Origin: Thermofilum sp.
GTDB lineage: Archaea; Thermoproteota; Thermoprotei; Thermofilales; Thermofilaceae
Length of the DNA stretch: 64,000 nt
NCBI GenBank assembly: GCA_038741495.1
Contig: JAVYKX010000001.1
Span: 304,918-368,917 of the forward strand
Direction: 5' to 3'
In this document: piece by piece, positions 38,957-47,992 of the stretch
How the letters are laid out: every line of letters begins with the position of its first letter
Position numbering within the stretch: position 1 is the stretch's first letter
Position numbers and translations under genes: made by a program
The notes under the pieces: model-generated
Told to the model about the DNA's origin: nothing
The model's input: the letters and a program-made list of their open reading frames with translations, nothing else
Database searches by the model: none

Positions 38957-39781
38957 ATGGGAGAAGGGTTTAGGGATAAGGCTAGGAAGATCTACAAGGA
39001 CGTCCCGATCGAGGAGGCTTCCCTCAACACTTTCATCGGGTTAATCGAGCTGCAGAACGACATTTCGAAGAGCTTCTCAGCCAAGTTCGCGAACCTCGAT
39101 AAGGAGAGGATAAGGGAGGCTCTGGGGGCCGGTAGGCCTGCGGTGGAGGTTGTCGACCTGCAGCTGAGCGAGGAGGAGCTCGGCACCGCGCTCACGAGGA
39201 TTTCCGGCTACCTCAAGGAGGAGCTGAGCGATGCTAGGGACAGCCTCACCAGGATTGAGGAGGCGCAGAGGAGCGGCCAGCTGAGCGTCTCGGAGCTCGG
39301 GCAGGCGTTCCTGCAGGGCGACGTCGGCAAGGCTCGAGCCGCGGCTTGGAAGCTGGAGGTAGACCAGGAGATGCTGGAGGCGCTGGTAGCCTGGGTAATG
39401 CAGTCTGTTTTTCAAGCACTGTCTGAGAGCGTAGCGGAGCAGGTGGGCTTCGAGGGGTGGAGCAGCGGGAGGTGCCCTGTCTGCGGGGCTTTCACGCGTG
39501 TCGAGATCGAGGAGCCGGCGGGCGGCACGCTCCTTCACTGCCAGTTCTGCGGCGCTGAGTGGCGGTACTCTCCAGCTAGGTGCCCGTTCTGCGGTAACGA
39601 GGATGAATCCTCCCTCAGGGTCTTCGCGCTCGAGGAGGACGAGCGCTTCGGAGTGGGGGTCTGCAGGCAGTGCAGAAACTACTGGAAGATTATCTACGAG
39701 GGGAAGGCTGGGGCCGACGTCCCCAGGAGGCTCTACGACATCTGGACGATCAAGCTCGACTTGCTGGTCTCCGGGAGGTGA
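38957..39781 (+). CDS. FdhE-family maturation protein
   Basis: A 274-residue protein with a helical N-terminal domain and two zinc or iron ribbons: CPVCG near 173 with CQFC near 196, and CPFCG near 210 with CRQC near 236. This is the FdhE layout, a chaperone needed for activity of Tat-exported formate dehydrogenases. No formate dehydrogenase is in this window; the exported hydrogenase at 24-28 kb is a possible client, or an enzyme elsewhere. ATG start. Convergent with the TldE gene, 2 nt apart. Confidence 0.83.
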   Translation: MGEGFRDKARKIYKDVPIEEASLNTFIGLIELQNDISKSFSAKFANLDKERIREALGAGRPAVEVVDLQLSEEELGTALTRISGYLKEELSDARDSLTRIEEAQRSGQLSVSELGQAFLQGDVGKARAAAWKLEVDQEMLEALVAWVMQSVFQALSESVAEQVGFEGWSSGRCPVCGAFTRVEIEEPAGGTLLHCQFCGAEWRYSPARCPFCGNEDESSLRVFALEEDERFGVGVCRQCRNYWKIIYEGKAGADVPRRLYDIWTIKLDLLVSGR

Positions 39782-39783
39782 AG

Positions 39784-41103
39784 CTACCCCGAGACTGTGA
39801 CCCGGCCCATCAGCAGGTCGGGTGCGTAGACTCCCGTGTGCGTGTTCTTTACCCTTTTCGCCGGAGTTAGCGAGTCTGCGATCTCGTAGATGTTCGCGGC
39901 GATCGTGACGGGCTTCAGCGGCTTCAGCTCGCCGTTCTTGACGAGGTAGGGGTTGGAGGCGACGACGCTGAAGTTCCCGGTGATGCTGTTTACCGTGTGG
40001 ACGCTGAGGAGGAAGCCGTCCACGACGAGCTGGGCGGACTCGACCAGCGCCTCCTCGCTCTCCCTACCGCCCTGGATGACGAGGTTCGTCCTCGAGATTG
40101 TTACCGCTCCCCTAGCTCTCGCCGCGTTACCCGTTCTAGGCGCTTTCATGCGCCGGGCGGTGTAATTGTTGTGCAGGAACCCCTTGAGCACGCCCTCCTC
40201 GACCAGCACCGTTCTCCTGCGGGCAGAGCCCTCCGCGTCGTAAAGGCTGGTTTCAAGCCCCCCGACCATGGTCCCGTCGTCGACGATCGTGAGGTTTCCG
40301 AGAACCCTCTGGCCGAGCTTGTCCCTCAGGGGGCTGAACCCCTCGAGCACGTTCATCGCGTTGAAGGCTGGCAGGAGCAGCGCGTCGACCAGGCTCGCTA
40401 GCGGCTCAGCCCTGACCAGGACGTTTCCCTTGATCACGCCGCCCAGCTTCTCGCCCCTCGCGCTGTCGAGAGCCAGGGTCCTCGCCCTCTCCACGAGCTC
40501 GTGCACATCTACGCGGAGGCTTCTCGAAGCCGTGCTCGCGAAGCCGAAGCCCTCACCCCCCTCAGACGCCTTCAGCTCGATGCCGCACCAGAAGCTCGTG
40601 CCCCGATCCTCCGCCGAAACACCTCTCGTGTTCACCACGAAGTAGGATCCGTGCTCGGCGCTAGCGAATACTCCCGAGACTTTGAGCCTCGGGTCCTCCC
40701 CTGCCTCGGAGATCAGCGTTCTCGCGAGCTCCACGAGCCACTCGCTAGGCGCTGTCGCAACTCCCTCGTCGAACCCCCTCCAGCTGTGGAGCGGCTGCTC
40801 GGGGTCCGGTAGGCCCTCCCAGTACGGGTCCTCCTCGGCTTTCAGCGCCATTCTGACTGCGAGCTCTGCAGCTTCCTCGACAGCCCTCTTCTCCAGCGAG
40901 GAGACCGTAGCGATCGCGAAACGCTTCCCCTTGCTGACGCGCACCCAGGCGTCTATGGAGTGGCGGAACGTCGCCTTGAGGTGCACGCCCTCGCTCTTCA
41001 CGCTCCTGCCTGTCGACCGCGAAGCAGTGACCTCAGCCTCGTCAGCCCCCAGCTCGAGAGCCCGCTTCAGGGCCCAGTCTAGAGTGCTCAGGACCTCGCT
41101 CAC
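39784..41103 (-). CDS. tldE: TldE/PmbA-type subunit of the TldD/TldE protease
   Basis: A 439-residue partner of the metalloprotease encoded just upstream. It has the PmbA landmarks: VEVTASRSTGRSV-like start (AEVTASRSTGR), AWVRVSKGKRFAIATVS, NVLEGFSPLRDKLGQRV and the C-terminal NSITGNFSVVASNPYLVKNGE. It lacks the HExxxH of TldD. In Sulfolobus and bacteria the two form a heterodimer that degrades unfolded or small peptides and can trim modified peptides. ATG start overlaps the tldD stop by 4 nt. Confidence 0.9.
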   Translation of the reverse strand: MSEVLSTLDWALKRALELGADEAEVTASRSTGRSVKSEGVHLKATFRHSIDAWVRVSKGKRFAIATVSSLEKRAVEEAAELAVRMALKAEEDPYWEGLPDPEQPLHSWRGFDEGVATAPSEWLVELARTLISEAGEDPRLKVSGVFASAEHGSYFVVNTRGVSAEDRGTSFWCGIELKASEGGEGFGFASTASRSLRVDVHELVERARTLALDSARGEKLGGVIKGNVLVRAEPLASLVDALLLPAFNAMNVLEGFSPLRDKLGQRVLGNLTIVDDGTMVGGLETSLYDAEGSARRRTVLVEEGVLKGFLHNNYTARRMKAPRTGNAARARGAVTISRTNLVIQGGRESEEALVESAQLVVDGFLLSVHTVNSITGNFSVVASNPYLVKNGELKPLKPVTIAANIYEIADSLTPAKRVKNTHTGVYAPDLLMGRVTVSG

Positions 41104-42494
41104 CGCTGCTCACCCCCTACCAGCAGCTTAGCTACTCTAAGCGTGGGGCCGCCGTCCCCCACGTGAACCATCTGCCCCATTTTCCCGCAGCCGCCGAAGG
41201 GGCTTGTCGAGATTTCAACGTTGCGGGCCGCAGCGTCCACGTACTTCAGCATCTCGAGGATGTTGCCGGCGAGGACGACGTCCCTGACGGGCTCCCTTAT
41301 CTCCCCGTTCTCCACGATGAAGCCTATCCTGGCGTTGAAAGTGAAGGTGCCGTCCTCGGAGACCTGCCCGCCGGCCGGCTTGTCGAGAAGCACGCCGCGC
41401 CGGGTCTCCCTGACGATCTCCTCCTCGCTCCAGCTCCCGCCCTCGAAGAACGTGTTCCTCATCCTCACGATCACGTCGTGCTGGAAGCTCTGCGCCCGCC
41501 CGTTCCCGGTGGGCTTCATCCCCAGGAGGCCCGCGCTCTCCCGGCTGTGGAGGTAGCTCTTCAGCACACCCTTCTCCACGAGGACCACTCTCTCGGCAGG
41601 CACCCCCTCGTCGTCCACGGGGAAGTAGTACCCTCCCCTGGGGTCCAGCCCCGCGTCGACTATCGTGACTTCCTCGCTCGCGATCTTCTCCCCCAGCCTG
41701 CCGGTGAGCGGGCTCGTCCCAGCGAACACGCCGTCACCCTCCGTCAGGTGCCCGAAGCTCTCGTGGGCGAACACGCCTGTGAGCTCCGGCCTCGTGATCA
41801 CGGTAAGCTCCCCTGCTGGGGGCCTTCCAGCTTTCAGCGCGTTCCTCGCCATCTCCAGCGCTTTCTCGGCAGCCCGCTCGGGGGAGTGCTCTCCCTCGAA
41901 GGCCTCGAGCCCGCTGGAGAAGCCGTAGGTTTCGAAGCCGTCACCAGTTCTCCCGGCTTCGCGGAGCACGACGGACGCGGAGATGCCAGCGACGAGCCTC
42001 TCCGCAGCCACCCGGAGCCCTTCAGTCGTGTAGACCTCCAGGAGCCCGAAGTAAGCGCCGTAGCGCGCGGAAGCCGACGAGGCGCCAGCGCTCCTGGCCA
42101 CCACGTAAGCGCGCTTAACGAGGTCCAGCTTCTCCTCTAGCTCCGCGGAGGCTGGGTGCTTCTTCACGGGAGGTAAAGCGTACCTGCCTTCCTTGAGCTG
42201 CAGCTCAGCTAGAGTTTTACTGCCGCTGCCCAGCGCCCTGGCTAGGCTCACCGCCTCCTCTAGGGCTTGGAGGAGGCTCTCGCGGGTGAGGTTTGCCGTC
42301 GATGCGAAGCCGAAGTTCCCGTTGTAAAGGACTCTGATGCCGGCACCCCTGACTCTCTGAGCTCCGAGCGCTGCAACCCTACCGTTAACGTAGGTGATGA
42401 GCTCGCGGGTAGTGTCCTCGAAGCGCACTTCGGCGAACTTGACTCCCAGCTCCCCGGCTCTCCTGAGGACCGGGGCTGCAAGGTCTTCGAACAT
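41100..42494 (-). CDS. tldD: TldD metalloprotease subunit
   Basis: A 464-residue zinc protease. FAHESFGHLTEGDGVF carries the HExxxH zinc motif (near 250). ARPELTGV-type lead-in ITRPELTGVFAHE, PRGGYYFPVDDEGVPAERVVLVEKG and the C-terminal STSPFGGCGKMGQMV are family-specific. Acts with TldE (next gene) to open a cleavage chamber for unfolded peptides. ATG start. Divergent from the AmmeMemoRadiSam enzyme. Confidence 0.93.
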   Translation of the reverse strand: MFEDLAAPVLRRAGELGVKFAEVRFEDTTRELITYVNGRVAALGAQRVRGAGIRVLYNGNFGFASTANLTRESLLQALEEAVSLARALGSGSKTLAELQLKEGRYALPPVKKHPASAELEEKLDLVKRAYVVARSAGASSASARYGAYFGLLEVYTTEGLRVAAERLVAGISASVVLREAGRTGDGFETYGFSSGLEAFEGEHSPERAAEKALEMARNALKAGRPPAGELTVITRPELTGVFAHESFGHLTEGDGVFAGTSPLTGRLGEKIASEEVTIVDAGLDPRGGYYFPVDDEGVPAERVVLVEKGVLKSYLHSRESAGLLGMKPTGNGRAQSFQHDVIVRMRNTFFEGGSWSEEEIVRETRRGVLLDKPAGGQVSEDGTFTFNARIGFIVENGEIREPVRDVVLAGNILEMLKYVDAAARNVEISTSPFGGCGKMGQMVHVGDGGPTLRVAKLLVGGEQR

Positions 42495-42553
42495 CCTGTA
42501 GGGGGCGAGCGCGCGGGAAATTAAGGTTGCGCTGCGGGGAGCCCAGCGAAGAA

Positions 42554-42561
42554 CGTTTAAG
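42554..42561 (+). promoter_or_regulatory. TATA-like box of the AmrS gene
   Basis: CGTTTAAG centred about 28 nt before ATG 42586; supports that start over GTG 42565, which would lie too close. Confidence 0.5.
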
Positions 42562-42585
42562 CCAGTGCGGCCACTACCTCGCGGG

Positions 42586-43680
42586 ATGGTTAGCGATCTG
42601 CTCCGGAAGCCCTACGTGAGGCCCGCGAAGCACTGGGAGCCGGTGGAGGGGAGGCCGGGCTTCGCGAGGTGCAATCTCTGCAGTAGGCGCTGCTTGATCG
42701 CAGAGGGGCGCTTCGGGGTGTGCGGGGTTAGGAAGAACGTTGGCGGCAAGCTCTACACGCTGGTCTACGGGCTGCTCACAGCGGCTAACCTCGACCCCAT
42801 CGAGAAGAAGCCCCTCACGCACTTCTACCCGGGCAGCGCGGTCTTCTCGATCTCCACCCCGGGGTGCAACTTCTTCTGCCAGTTCTGCCAGAACTGGGAG
42901 ATCAGCCAGAGCCGCCTCGAGAAAGGGCTTTACGGCCAGTACGCTAGCCCGGAGGAGGTTGTCCGAGAGGCTCTCAGGCTGAGAGCTGACGGCATATCGT
43001 ACACGTACAACGAGCCGACGGTCTTCTACGAGTTCATGTACGATACTGCTGTGCTTGCCAGGAAGCGCGGCCTCTTCAACACGATGGTGACGAACGGCTA
43101 CATCACGCCTGAAGCTCTCGAGGAGCTCGCCCCGTACATGAACGCAGCCACTGTCGACTTCAAGGGTGGCGGTGACCCGGAGTTCTACCGGAAGCACATG
43201 GGCGTGCCGAGCCCAGAGCCTATCTTCGAGGCGTTGAAGGTAATGAAGGAGAAAGGGGTTTTCATCGAGATCACTAACCTCGTCGTCCCGCTGGTCGGCG
43301 ACGACGAGGAGCGGGTTCGCAAGCTCGCTCGGTGGGTAGTTGAGAACCTTGGCGACGAGACACCTTTCCACCTTCTGCGCTTCTACCCTCACTACAAGAT
43401 GATCGACTACCCGCCGACCGAAGTGAAGCAGCTGGAGGACATGGCGTTGATCGCCCGAGAAGAGGGCTTAAAGCACGTCTACATCGGCAACGTCTGGGGG
43501 CACCCGCTGGAGAGCACCTACTGCCCCAGCTGCGGTGCTAAAGTTATCGAGAGAAGAGGCTTCTTCGTCACGAAGTGGAATCTCGGAGAGGATATGCGGT
43601 GCCCCAGCTGCGGCTACAAGCTGAACGTTGTCGGCGAGTACAGGGGCAGGTTCAGGGAGGATACGTTCTTCGCGTTCTAG
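42586..43680 (+). CDS. amrS: AmmeMemoRadiSam system radical SAM enzyme (AmrS)
   Basis: About 364 residues. An N-terminal Cys-rich lead (C29, C32, C36, C46), radical SAM cluster motif CNFFCQFC (C94, C98, C101), TYNEPTVFYEFM, and a C-terminal zinc ribbon with two CPSCG. This matches the archaeal PflA-like enzyme that usually goes with AMMECR1 and Memo proteins; neither partner is within the window. The pathway is of unknown chemistry. ATG 42586 chosen by TATA placement. Stop overlaps the convergent reductase gene by 4 nt. Confidence 0.92.
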   Translation: MVSDLLRKPYVRPAKHWEPVEGRPGFARCNLCSRRCLIAEGRFGVCGVRKNVGGKLYTLVYGLLTAANLDPIEKKPLTHFYPGSAVFSISTPGCNFFCQFCQNWEISQSRLEKGLYGQYASPEEVVREALRLRADGISYTYNEPTVFYEFMYDTAVLARKRGLFNTMVTNGYITPEALEELAPYMNAATVDFKGGGDPEFYRKHMGVPSPEPIFEALKVMKEKGVFIEITNLVVPLVGDDEERVRKLARWVVENLGDETPFHLLRFYPHYKMIDYPPTEVKQLEDMALIAREEGLKHVYIGNVWGHPLESTYCPSCGAKVIERRGFFVTKWNLGEDMRCPSCGYKLNVVGEYRGRFREDTFFAF

Positions 43681-44693
43681 CGGAGCTTGAGCGCGAGGCC
43701 AGCCCCCTCTCTGCGCTCCCGGCCTGGCACCTCCACATGCTTCCAGTCGCCAGCCAAGGCTACCTTTCTCCCCCTCTTCTCCATCACGTACGTGTACGCG
43801 CTGAGAGCAGCGCACGCGCCCGTGCCTGCTGCGATTACCGCCTGCTTGTACGGCATACCAGCGATGTCGCCAGCCGCGAAGACTCCCGGCCGGCTCGTCC
43901 TGCACGCCTCGTCTACGACTACCTCACCCTTCTCGTTCAGCTCGACGAAGCCCTTCAGGAAATCTGTCCTGGTTGTGTACCCAAGCTCTACGAAGACTCC
44001 GTCGACCTCCAGGGTTCTGAGCTCCCCCGTTCTCTTATCCTTGACCACGAAGGCTTCAACCCGCCTGGATCCCCGCACTTCGGCGGGTGTGGAGAAGGGG
44101 ACCAGCTCGACGTTCCCCTTGCTGAGCGCCTCGCGAAGCAGTTCCTCGTCCTCGAGGGGCTTTTCGCCGGGGAACACCCAGTAAACCTTAGCGGCGTAGT
44201 CTCTGAGCCTGACCACGTTCTCGTAGTTGTGGGCCCCCCACCCCACGAGAGCAACCCTCTTGCCCTTGAAGAGCGGGGCGTCGCAGATAACGCAGTAGGA
44301 GACGCCCCTGCCCTTCAGCTCGCGCTCGCCGGGCACTCCCATCTCCTTAGGGCTCTTACCGAAAGCCAGGATCAGCGCGTCACTCGAGTATGTTGAACCG
44401 GAGGAGGTCGTGACGCGGAACTCCCCGCCCCTTTCCTCCACTCCAGTTACCTCGTCGAAAACTATCTGGGCGCCGTAAAGGCGCGCCTGCTCCTCCACCT
44501 TCCGGATGAGCTCTACGCCGCTGATGGACACGAAGCCTGGGAAATTCTGCAGCTCGCCCGCTAGGAGCAGTTGGCCTCCGAGATCCACGCTGATCACTAG
44601 CGTTGACAGCTTCTGCCTGGCGGAGTAGAGTGCAGCCGTGAGGCCGGCTATCCCCGCACCCACCACTATGACGTCGAACCTTCCGCTGCTCAC
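43677..44693 (-). CDS. Thioredoxin reductase-like FAD protein, altered NADPH site
   Basis: A 338-residue flavoprotein. FAD site VVGAGIAGLTAALYSARQ at 10-27, redox pair C134-C137 (CVICD), and FAAGDIAG near 290. The second dinucleotide motif, normally GGGxSAxEEA, reads GWGAHNYENV (151-160), and the arginines that grip the NADPH 2'-phosphate (HRR) are replaced by WVFPGEKP. It likely does not use NADPH in the usual way, as seen for some archaeal thioredoxin reductases; NADH, F420 or ferredoxin are options. GTG start, TATA-like box at about 44712-44719. Confidence 0.85.
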   Translation of the reverse strand: MSSGRFDVIVVGAGIAGLTAALYSARQKLSTLVISVDLGGQLLLAGELQNFPGFVSISGVELIRKVEEQARLYGAQIVFDEVTGVEERGGEFRVTTSSGSTYSSDALILAFGKSPKEMGVPGERELKGRGVSYCVICDAPLFKGKRVALVGWGAHNYENVVRLRDYAAKVYWVFPGEKPLEDEELLREALSKGNVELVPFSTPAEVRGSRRVEAFVVKDKRTGELRTLEVDGVFVELGYTTRTDFLKGFVELNEKGEVVVDEACRTSRPGVFAAGDIAGMPYKQAVIAAGTGACAALSAYTYVMEKRGRKVALAGDWKHVEVPGRERREGAGLALKLR

Positions 44694-44766
44694 GAGGCCC
44701 TTTCGCGCGAGAGGTATTTAAGCCAAACCACTTTGAGGGCTTCAAGCAAGGCTTCAGGTGCTAGGC

Positions 44767-45204
44767 ATGGTGGCCGAGAGGGTTTCATCCCGAGCGCTAG
44801 CGGTGAGAGGGACTGCAGCTCTGCTAATAATCGCCGTGCTGCTCTTCCTCTTCTCGACAGGGCTCTTCATCCGCATACCTCTCGCTTACGGCGTTTTCCT
44901 CGGGGATCTAGTGGTTCTCACGCTCGTCATGCTGTTTATCTTACGCGCTGAGCAGCTCATAGCCCCCTTATCCTCAGTGATCTCTATAGCTCTCGCAGCT
45001 AACGCGAACATCGTGGGGGCGTTCGTGCAGTCGTTTCTAAGGATACTGGAAATAGCTGTAGCTTACTACTCGCTGAGGAGGCTGCCGCTCCTGCTGCTCT
45101 CGCCTCTCGTCGGTTCCGACAACGCGGGCGTGCTCTACGACGCCGCCTTCCTGGTAGCAGCGTGCCTAGTGATCTACAGCTTCGTCAAGGCGATCGCCCG
45201 GTAA
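44767..45204 (+). CDS. Small polytopic membrane protein, function unknown
   Basis: About 145 residues with four hydrophobic segments (GTAALLIIAVLLFLFSTGLFI, VFLGDLVVLTLVMLFIL, LIAPLSSVISIALAANANIVGAF, AAFLVAACLVIYSFVKAI). Few charges between. No family recognised. ATG 44767 preferred to the in-frame ATG-less upstream start at 44758. Its 3' end overlaps the convergent CYTH gene by 20 nt. Confidence 0.65.
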   Translation: MVAERVSSRALAVRGTAALLIIAVLLFLFSTGLFIRIPLAYGVFLGDLVVLTLVMLFILRAEQLIAPLSSVISIALAANANIVGAFVQSFLRILEIAVAYYSLRRLPLLLLSPLVGSDNAGVLYDAAFLVAACLVIYSFVKAIAR

Positions 45205-45712
45205 CCTTCATCAGCATCTCCAGGTAAGTCTCCCTCAAGGGCTCCCCTCCGACGCCCAGCTCCTCCGCCACCTTTCTCAGCTCCGCCACCCCTCCCCCCT
45301 TGTCCTCGAGCTCCACAAAGCTGCCGAGCCCCTCCACGGTATCCAGTGCGACTTCCACTCCAGAGACCCTGTACACCTCCCTCCTCTTCCTGACTCTCGC
45401 CACCTCGAAGAAGCCCAGCCTCCTCAGTATCTCGGCGGTAGCGGCAGGATCGTTCACGGTAGTTGAGAGCTCCTCCCTGGCCTTCGCCACCCCACCCTCC
45501 CTAGGCCCCTTGTACGTCAGCTCGGAAACGCCTCCCTCCTCGACCCTCAAGCGGAGCGCCTCGTCTCTTTCCGCGAAGTCGCGGCAAGGATGCTGGAAGT
45601 AAATATCCACCTGCTCGGCAACCTTAACGAAGCTGGCCCCCAGGCTCGCCAGCTTGCTGCGTACGCTCTCGAGGTTTTCGCACCTAAACTTGAGCTCAAC
45701 CTCTCTGGACAA
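45185..45712 (-). CDS. CYTH-domain protein (class IV adenylate cyclase/triphosphatase-like)
   Basis: A 175-residue tunnel-fold protein. EVELKFRC is the ExExK signature, LRLRVEEGG and ELTYKGPREGG supply the basic strands, and FVELEDKGG the acidic C-terminal strand. CYTH proteins bind triphosphates and metals, making cAMP or hydrolysing inorganic or thiamine triphosphate. TTG start, 1 nt after the stop of the upstream helical gene, so co-transcribed. Which activity it has cannot be told from sequence. Confidence 0.87.
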   Translation of the reverse strand: MSREVELKFRCENLESVRSKLASLGASFVKVAEQVDIYFQHPCRDFAERDEALRLRVEEGGVSELTYKGPREGGVAKAREELSTTVNDPAATAEILRRLGFFEVARVRKRREVYRVSGVEVALDTVEGLGSFVELEDKGGGVAELRKVAEELGVGGEPLRETYLEMLMKVTGRSP

Positions 45713-45713
45713 G

Positions 45714-46145
45714 CTACTCCTCCTCTGCCGGCTGCAGGGCCACTATGTTCTTGAAGTTCTCGGCCACGGAGCTTACCCGGTGAGAGATGCTTAGCAGCTC
45801 GGACGCGCACTCCATCGCCTTGCAGCGGTCTCCGGCGACCACCGCTTCAGCCATTTGTACGAGGTGCTGCGATACGGAGGATCGCACCTCTTCAAGCAGC
45901 TGCTCAGCCCTGCTCCGGACCTCGAGAGATAAAGGTACCGAGGTCACTCTCAGGAACGAGCTGAGCGTGTCAGCCAGCGTGTACAGAGCGGTGCTCAGTG
46001 TGAAGAAGTAGGACTCGCCGCTCATGAGCGCTGCGGAGAGCATGACCATGCCCAGGTTTCTCAGCTCCTGGGGGTCGACATACCCGCTTCTCATGCTCTT
46101 AGATGCCTCTTTGAGCACTTTCTCGACACCGCTGCTTATCTCCAC
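45714..46145 (-). CDS. Unrecognised all-helical protein upstream of CYTH gene
   Basis: A 143-residue protein predicted to be wholly helical (GVEKVLKEASKSM, ESYFFTLSTALYTLADTLSSFL, SRAEQLLEEVRSSVSQHLVQMAEAVV). One cysteine pair-like CKAMEC near 115-120. It resembles PhoU-like or translin-like helical bundles in feel, without clear motifs. ATG start. It sits between another helical gene (11 nt upstream) and CYTH (1 nt downstream), one operon. Confidence 0.65.
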   Translation of the reverse strand: MEISSGVEKVLKEASKSMRSGYVDPQELRNLGMVMLSAALMSGESYFFTLSTALYTLADTLSSFLRVTSVPLSLEVRSRAEQLLEEVRSSVSQHLVQMAEAVVAGDRCKAMECASELLSISHRVSSVAENFKNIVALQPAEEE

Positions 46146-46155
46146 GCAACCACCC

Positions 46156-46440
46156 TCACTGCCCCCTTCTTCTACCGGCGCGGATAAGCCCTAGCCTGTA
46201 AGCCCTATATAGCATGTTCTTCGCGCAGTCGATGTCCCTCAGCGCATCCTCAAGCGCTGCCCGCTCGCGGTCGCTCAAGCAGCCGCTCTTAAGCAGGCTC
46301 TTGACGTGCATCTCGGCGATAATCATCTCCAGCGCAAGTTTCCGCGCTTCCTCGAGGGATACCTGGGCTAGCAGCCCTGCCACTCTCCTCTGGTAGTAGC
46401 TCCTGCCCGCCCCCTGGAGTAGCCCCTCCAAATCGCACAC
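46156..46440 (-). CDS. Small helical protein, first gene of the CYTH operon
   Basis: A 94-residue helical protein (GAGRSYYQRRVAGLLAQVSLEEARKLALEMIIAEMHVKSLLK when split into two helices), basic at the C-terminus (RAGRRRGQ). Two or three cysteines (C2, C54, C72). It may pair with the 143-residue helical protein downstream. No family recognised. GTG start. Confidence 0.55.
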   Translation of the reverse strand: MCDLEGLLQGAGRSYYQRRVAGLLAQVSLEEARKLALEMIIAEMHVKSLLKSGCLSDRERAALEDALRDIDCAKNMLYRAYRLGLIRAGRRRGQ

Positions 46441-46542
46441 CGTGGTAGTGCTTCTGGAGTAGTTTATGAACTATTTCCGCGGGGCGCGAAGCCCTTTGCC
46501 GAACGTTATTCTTAAAGTGCTCCCAGTCCCTTTACTCTAGGG

Positions 46543-47571
46543 ATGCAGGGAGCGGGGGCTGCGCTATTCCACAACGGGCTGCTGAAGCTATCGCCCACCG
46601 AGTGGAAAGTAGTTCAAGCGTATCCGAAGTCGCTCAACCTGGCTAAGGTGGCAGCGGCCACCGGGCTCCCCTACAGCACAGTCGTCGAAGCAACGAAGAG
46701 GCTCTGGGAGCGGGGTATCCGGGTCTCCTTCAACCCCCGCTTGGGCGTGCTGGGCGCGAAGCCTCTCCTGCTGGTGTACGAAGGCGACCTCCAGCTCGAA
46801 CCCCCTCCCTACACAGTCTACGCGTTCAAGGGTCTCGGGAAAGTGAAGCTTCACGGCTTCTTCGCGCTCGTCCCCGAGCCCTACGTGGACGACTACCTTG
46901 CCGAGCTGGGGCGCAAACCCCTCGTCGAGGTCATAGGCGTAGAGCTCCGGTACTGGGACCCTAACGGCAGGCTGACCGGCTACGAGCCGGGGCTAGGCGT
47001 GGTGGTTCCGGATCATTCTCGAGTTGAGGAGGTTGTCACCGCGCGGTTGGAGACCGCTCAGGTAGAGGAGAGGAGGTGGGTCGACTGGGTAGATCTCCTG
47101 ATTCTCAGTGTGAAGATGAATAACGCTTACGCGAAGCTGAGCCCAGCCTTATCCCGGCTAAAGGGAGTCCACGGGCCGCTACTCAGCAGGCAGCTGATAA
47201 GCTACCACTTTAGAATGCATGTCGTGCCGCTTTGGGGCGGAAACGTTGTCCGCTTCAAGCTGCCTGGCAGCTCGTGTCCCGAGAGAATCTACCTGCTCAG
47301 GGGTAAGGGGTCGAGGAGGGTGGCGAGAGCACTCGTGGAAGCACCTTACTTCTACGAGGCGTTGATAGGTGAAGAGCTAGCGGCCGTTTTAGCGCAGCCC
47401 CCCTGCGCGGCTCAGACGCTGCCCTACGAGGTTCTCTGCGCTTCAGGTGACGCGGAAATCGAGGAGCTTATCCTCACCGAGAGGAAGAGCTTCGAGTGGC
47501 TTTCGAGCCGCCTCCTCCAGTACTACAGGGATCACGGGACGTGGCCTCCCCCCTCCCAAGCATCCGCCTAA
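46543..47571 (+). CDS. Putative winged-helix transcriptional regulator with unknown C-terminal domain
   Basis: A 342-residue protein. Residues 15-65 look like a winged helix (LSPTEWKVVQAYPKSLNLAKVAAATGLPYSTVVEATKRLWERG is helix-turn-helix in layout). The remaining 270 residues, mixed alpha/beta, are unrecognised. No cofactor motif. ATG start at the beginning of a long gene with no overlapping rival. It likely binds DNA; targets unknown. Confidence 0.65.
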   Translation: MQGAGAALFHNGLLKLSPTEWKVVQAYPKSLNLAKVAAATGLPYSTVVEATKRLWERGIRVSFNPRLGVLGAKPLLLVYEGDLQLEPPPYTVYAFKGLGKVKLHGFFALVPEPYVDDYLAELGRKPLVEVIGVELRYWDPNGRLTGYEPGLGVVVPDHSRVEEVVTARLETAQVEERRWVDWVDLLILSVKMNNAYAKLSPALSRLKGVHGPLLSRQLISYHFRMHVVPLWGGNVVRFKLPGSSCPERIYLLRGKGSRRVARALVEAPYFYEALIGEELAAVLAQPPCAAQTLPYEVLCASGDAEIEELILTERKSFEWLSSRLLQYYRDHGTWPPPSQASA

Positions 47572-47596
47572 CCGTGGCCTCGCGCCTCGACCAGCT

Positions 47597-47992
47597 CTAA
47601 GGCTGCTCGCGTCTCCCGGAACGCTCGAGGAAGATTCGGTAAAGCTCGGAAATCTTCTCGTCGCTCGTTAGGGGGCCGTGGGGGCGCAGCCCGCCGCCGA
47701 ACCTCTTAGGAAGGTGCATCAGCTCGTGAATTAGGACCATCACCTGCTCCTCTCCGCTAAGCCTGCTGAAGTTCTCGCCGATAACCTCGATGACGTAGAG
47801 TGGAGGCAGGCTGTACGCCGTCTGGAAGGCTTTCGGAAGACCGAAGATGCGGGCGTACGCTCGGCTCTTCGAACCACGGCTCTCAACCACCCTAACCGAC
47901 TCCTTCCTCACCCACGAGAGGCCTAGACTGTCGACAAGCTCGTAGACGAGCTCCTCTAGGTCTAGTCTCCGCGAGTATCTCACTCTAGCCAC
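47597..47992 (-). CDS. Small zinc metallopeptidase-like protein
   Basis: A 131-residue protein with VLIHELMHLPKRFGGGLRPH: an HExxH zinc motif plus a downstream His as third ligand, in the arrangement of the putative phage-type metallopeptidase family. The N-terminal part holds LDLEELVYELVDSLGLSW and VRVVESRGSKSRAYARIFGLP. Could be a peptidase or a zinc-bound nuclease-adjacent protein. ATG start. Confidence 0.72.
   Translation of the reverse strand: MARVRYSRRLDLEELVYELVDSLGLSWVRKESVRVVESRGSKSRAYARIFGLPKAFQTAYSLPPLYVIEVIGENFSRLSGEEQVMVLIHELMHLPKRFGGGLRPHGPLTSDEKISELYRIFLERSGRREQP

Noticed and set aside
41163-42140. 325-codon ORF antisense to tldD
   Set aside because: Histidine/proline/arginine-rich shadow of the TldD gene.
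43575-44396. 273-codon ORF antisense to the reductase
   Set aside because: Shadow of two well-supported genes.
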